64,000 nucleotides of DNA from Hyphomicrobium_A sp965243865 (GTDB taxonomy: Bacteria > Pseudomonadota > Alphaproteobacteria > Rhizobiales > Hyphomicrobiaceae), in assembly GCF_965243865.1 (NCBI RefSeq), contig NZ_OZ251603.1:2418001-2482000 (forward strand), in the 5' to 3' direction. Positions 63,775 to 64,000 of the stretch are shown piece after piece; positions within the stretch are counted from its first letter, which is position 1; each line of letters starts with the position of its first letter. Under the pieces are notes generated by a model. It ran no database searches. It worked only from the letters and a program-made list of their open reading frames with translations, and was not told the origin of the DNA. A program made the position numbers and the translations under genes.

Positions 63775-64000
63775 ATGAACTTCAACGGACTAAAAAGACT
63801 GGCAGTGTCCGCTTCGGCGGCAGCTGCACTCTACGCAGGATCAACGTTGCCCTCATTGGCACAGGATGCTGCTCCCACGCTGAACTCGGGCGACACGGCG
63901 TGGATGCTCACTTCGACTGTTCTCGTCATCTTGATGACGGTCCCTGGCCTCGCGCTCTTCTATGGCGGCATGGTCCGCAAGAAGAACGTGCTGTCCGTTC
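63775..64000 (+). CDS. amtB: Ammonium transporter AmtB (5' part, cut by window end)
   Basis: Begins MNFNGLKRLAVSASAAAALY, a signal-like N-terminus, followed by ALAQD-type cleavage context and LNSGDTAWMLTSTVLVILMTVPGLALFYGGMVRKKNVLSV. The GDTAWML and PGLALFYGGMVRKKN motifs are typical of Amt proteins. AGGGAAGGGGAG lies upstream. It is 60 bp after glnK in one operon; the remainder is beyond base 64000. Confidence 0.95.
   Translation, partial: MNFNGLKRLAVSASAAAALYAGSTLPSLAQDAAPTLNSGDTAWMLTSTVLVILMTVPGLALFYGGMVRKKNVLSV

Overview
The window is high-GC alphaproteobacterial chromosome. The gene content and order point to the order Hyphomicrobiales (Rhizobiales), possibly a Hyphomicrobium-like genus; the genus is an inference. 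Supporting points are the order mnmE-mnmG-rsmG-parA-parB, the hisE-coaA pair, HemJ in place of HemG/HemY, an isolated phasin with PhaR-like sites, and many GC-rich extragenic palindromes. No tRNA, rRNA, prophage, transposase or CRISPR-cas locus was seen.

Origin and segregation region (1-23.5 kb). aroE (partial), maf and ppsR run leftward and hemE-hemJ-rho run rightward. The roughly 420 bp between ppsR and hemE is in the position where Caulobacter and Rickettsia carry the chromosomal origin. Further right come a GIY-YIG nuclease set among repeats, a sterol-desaturase-family protein, a DUF255 thioredoxin-fold protein, then mnmE, a cluster of six parS sites, mnmG, rsmG (with a seventh parS inside it), parA and parB. 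hisE, coaA, a hypothetical gene, a PfkB kinase and the leftward leuS-lptE-holA operon complete this conserved block.

Accessory region (23.5-44 kb). It holds a YggS gene with a duplicated 3' end, an unrecognised gene between two identical 32-bp repeats, a hipBA toxin-antitoxin locus with a strikingly periodic operator array, a SemiSWEET, two different zincin-like proteins, a LysR/methyltransferase operon diverging from a DUF1127 gene, leuC, a second LysR, a beta-propeller protein, trxB, an MFS symporter, membrane proteins of unknown function, typA, a PIF1-like helicase and the phasin.

Housekeeping region (44-64 kb). It includes dapB, gpmA, leuB and asd (lysine, leucine and glycolysis functions), a MarR regulator, two tandem YciB/IspZ-type membrane proteins, ftsY-mtaB and dapF, a PQQ-type sugar dehydrogenase, ffh, rpsP, a GrlR-like gene, rimM (not followed by trmD), a ubiquinone-type hydroxylase, a TesB thioesterase, and glnK followed by a truncated amtB.

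The strongest non-routine signals are two. First, five of the seven parS sites are compound: their left arm is changed to create a GATTC (GANTC, CcrM-type) site, and a (T/C)TAACC hexamer follows at a fixed 5-nt spacing. Second, the hipBA upstream region has five palindromes at an exact 50-bp period plus a degenerate sixth.
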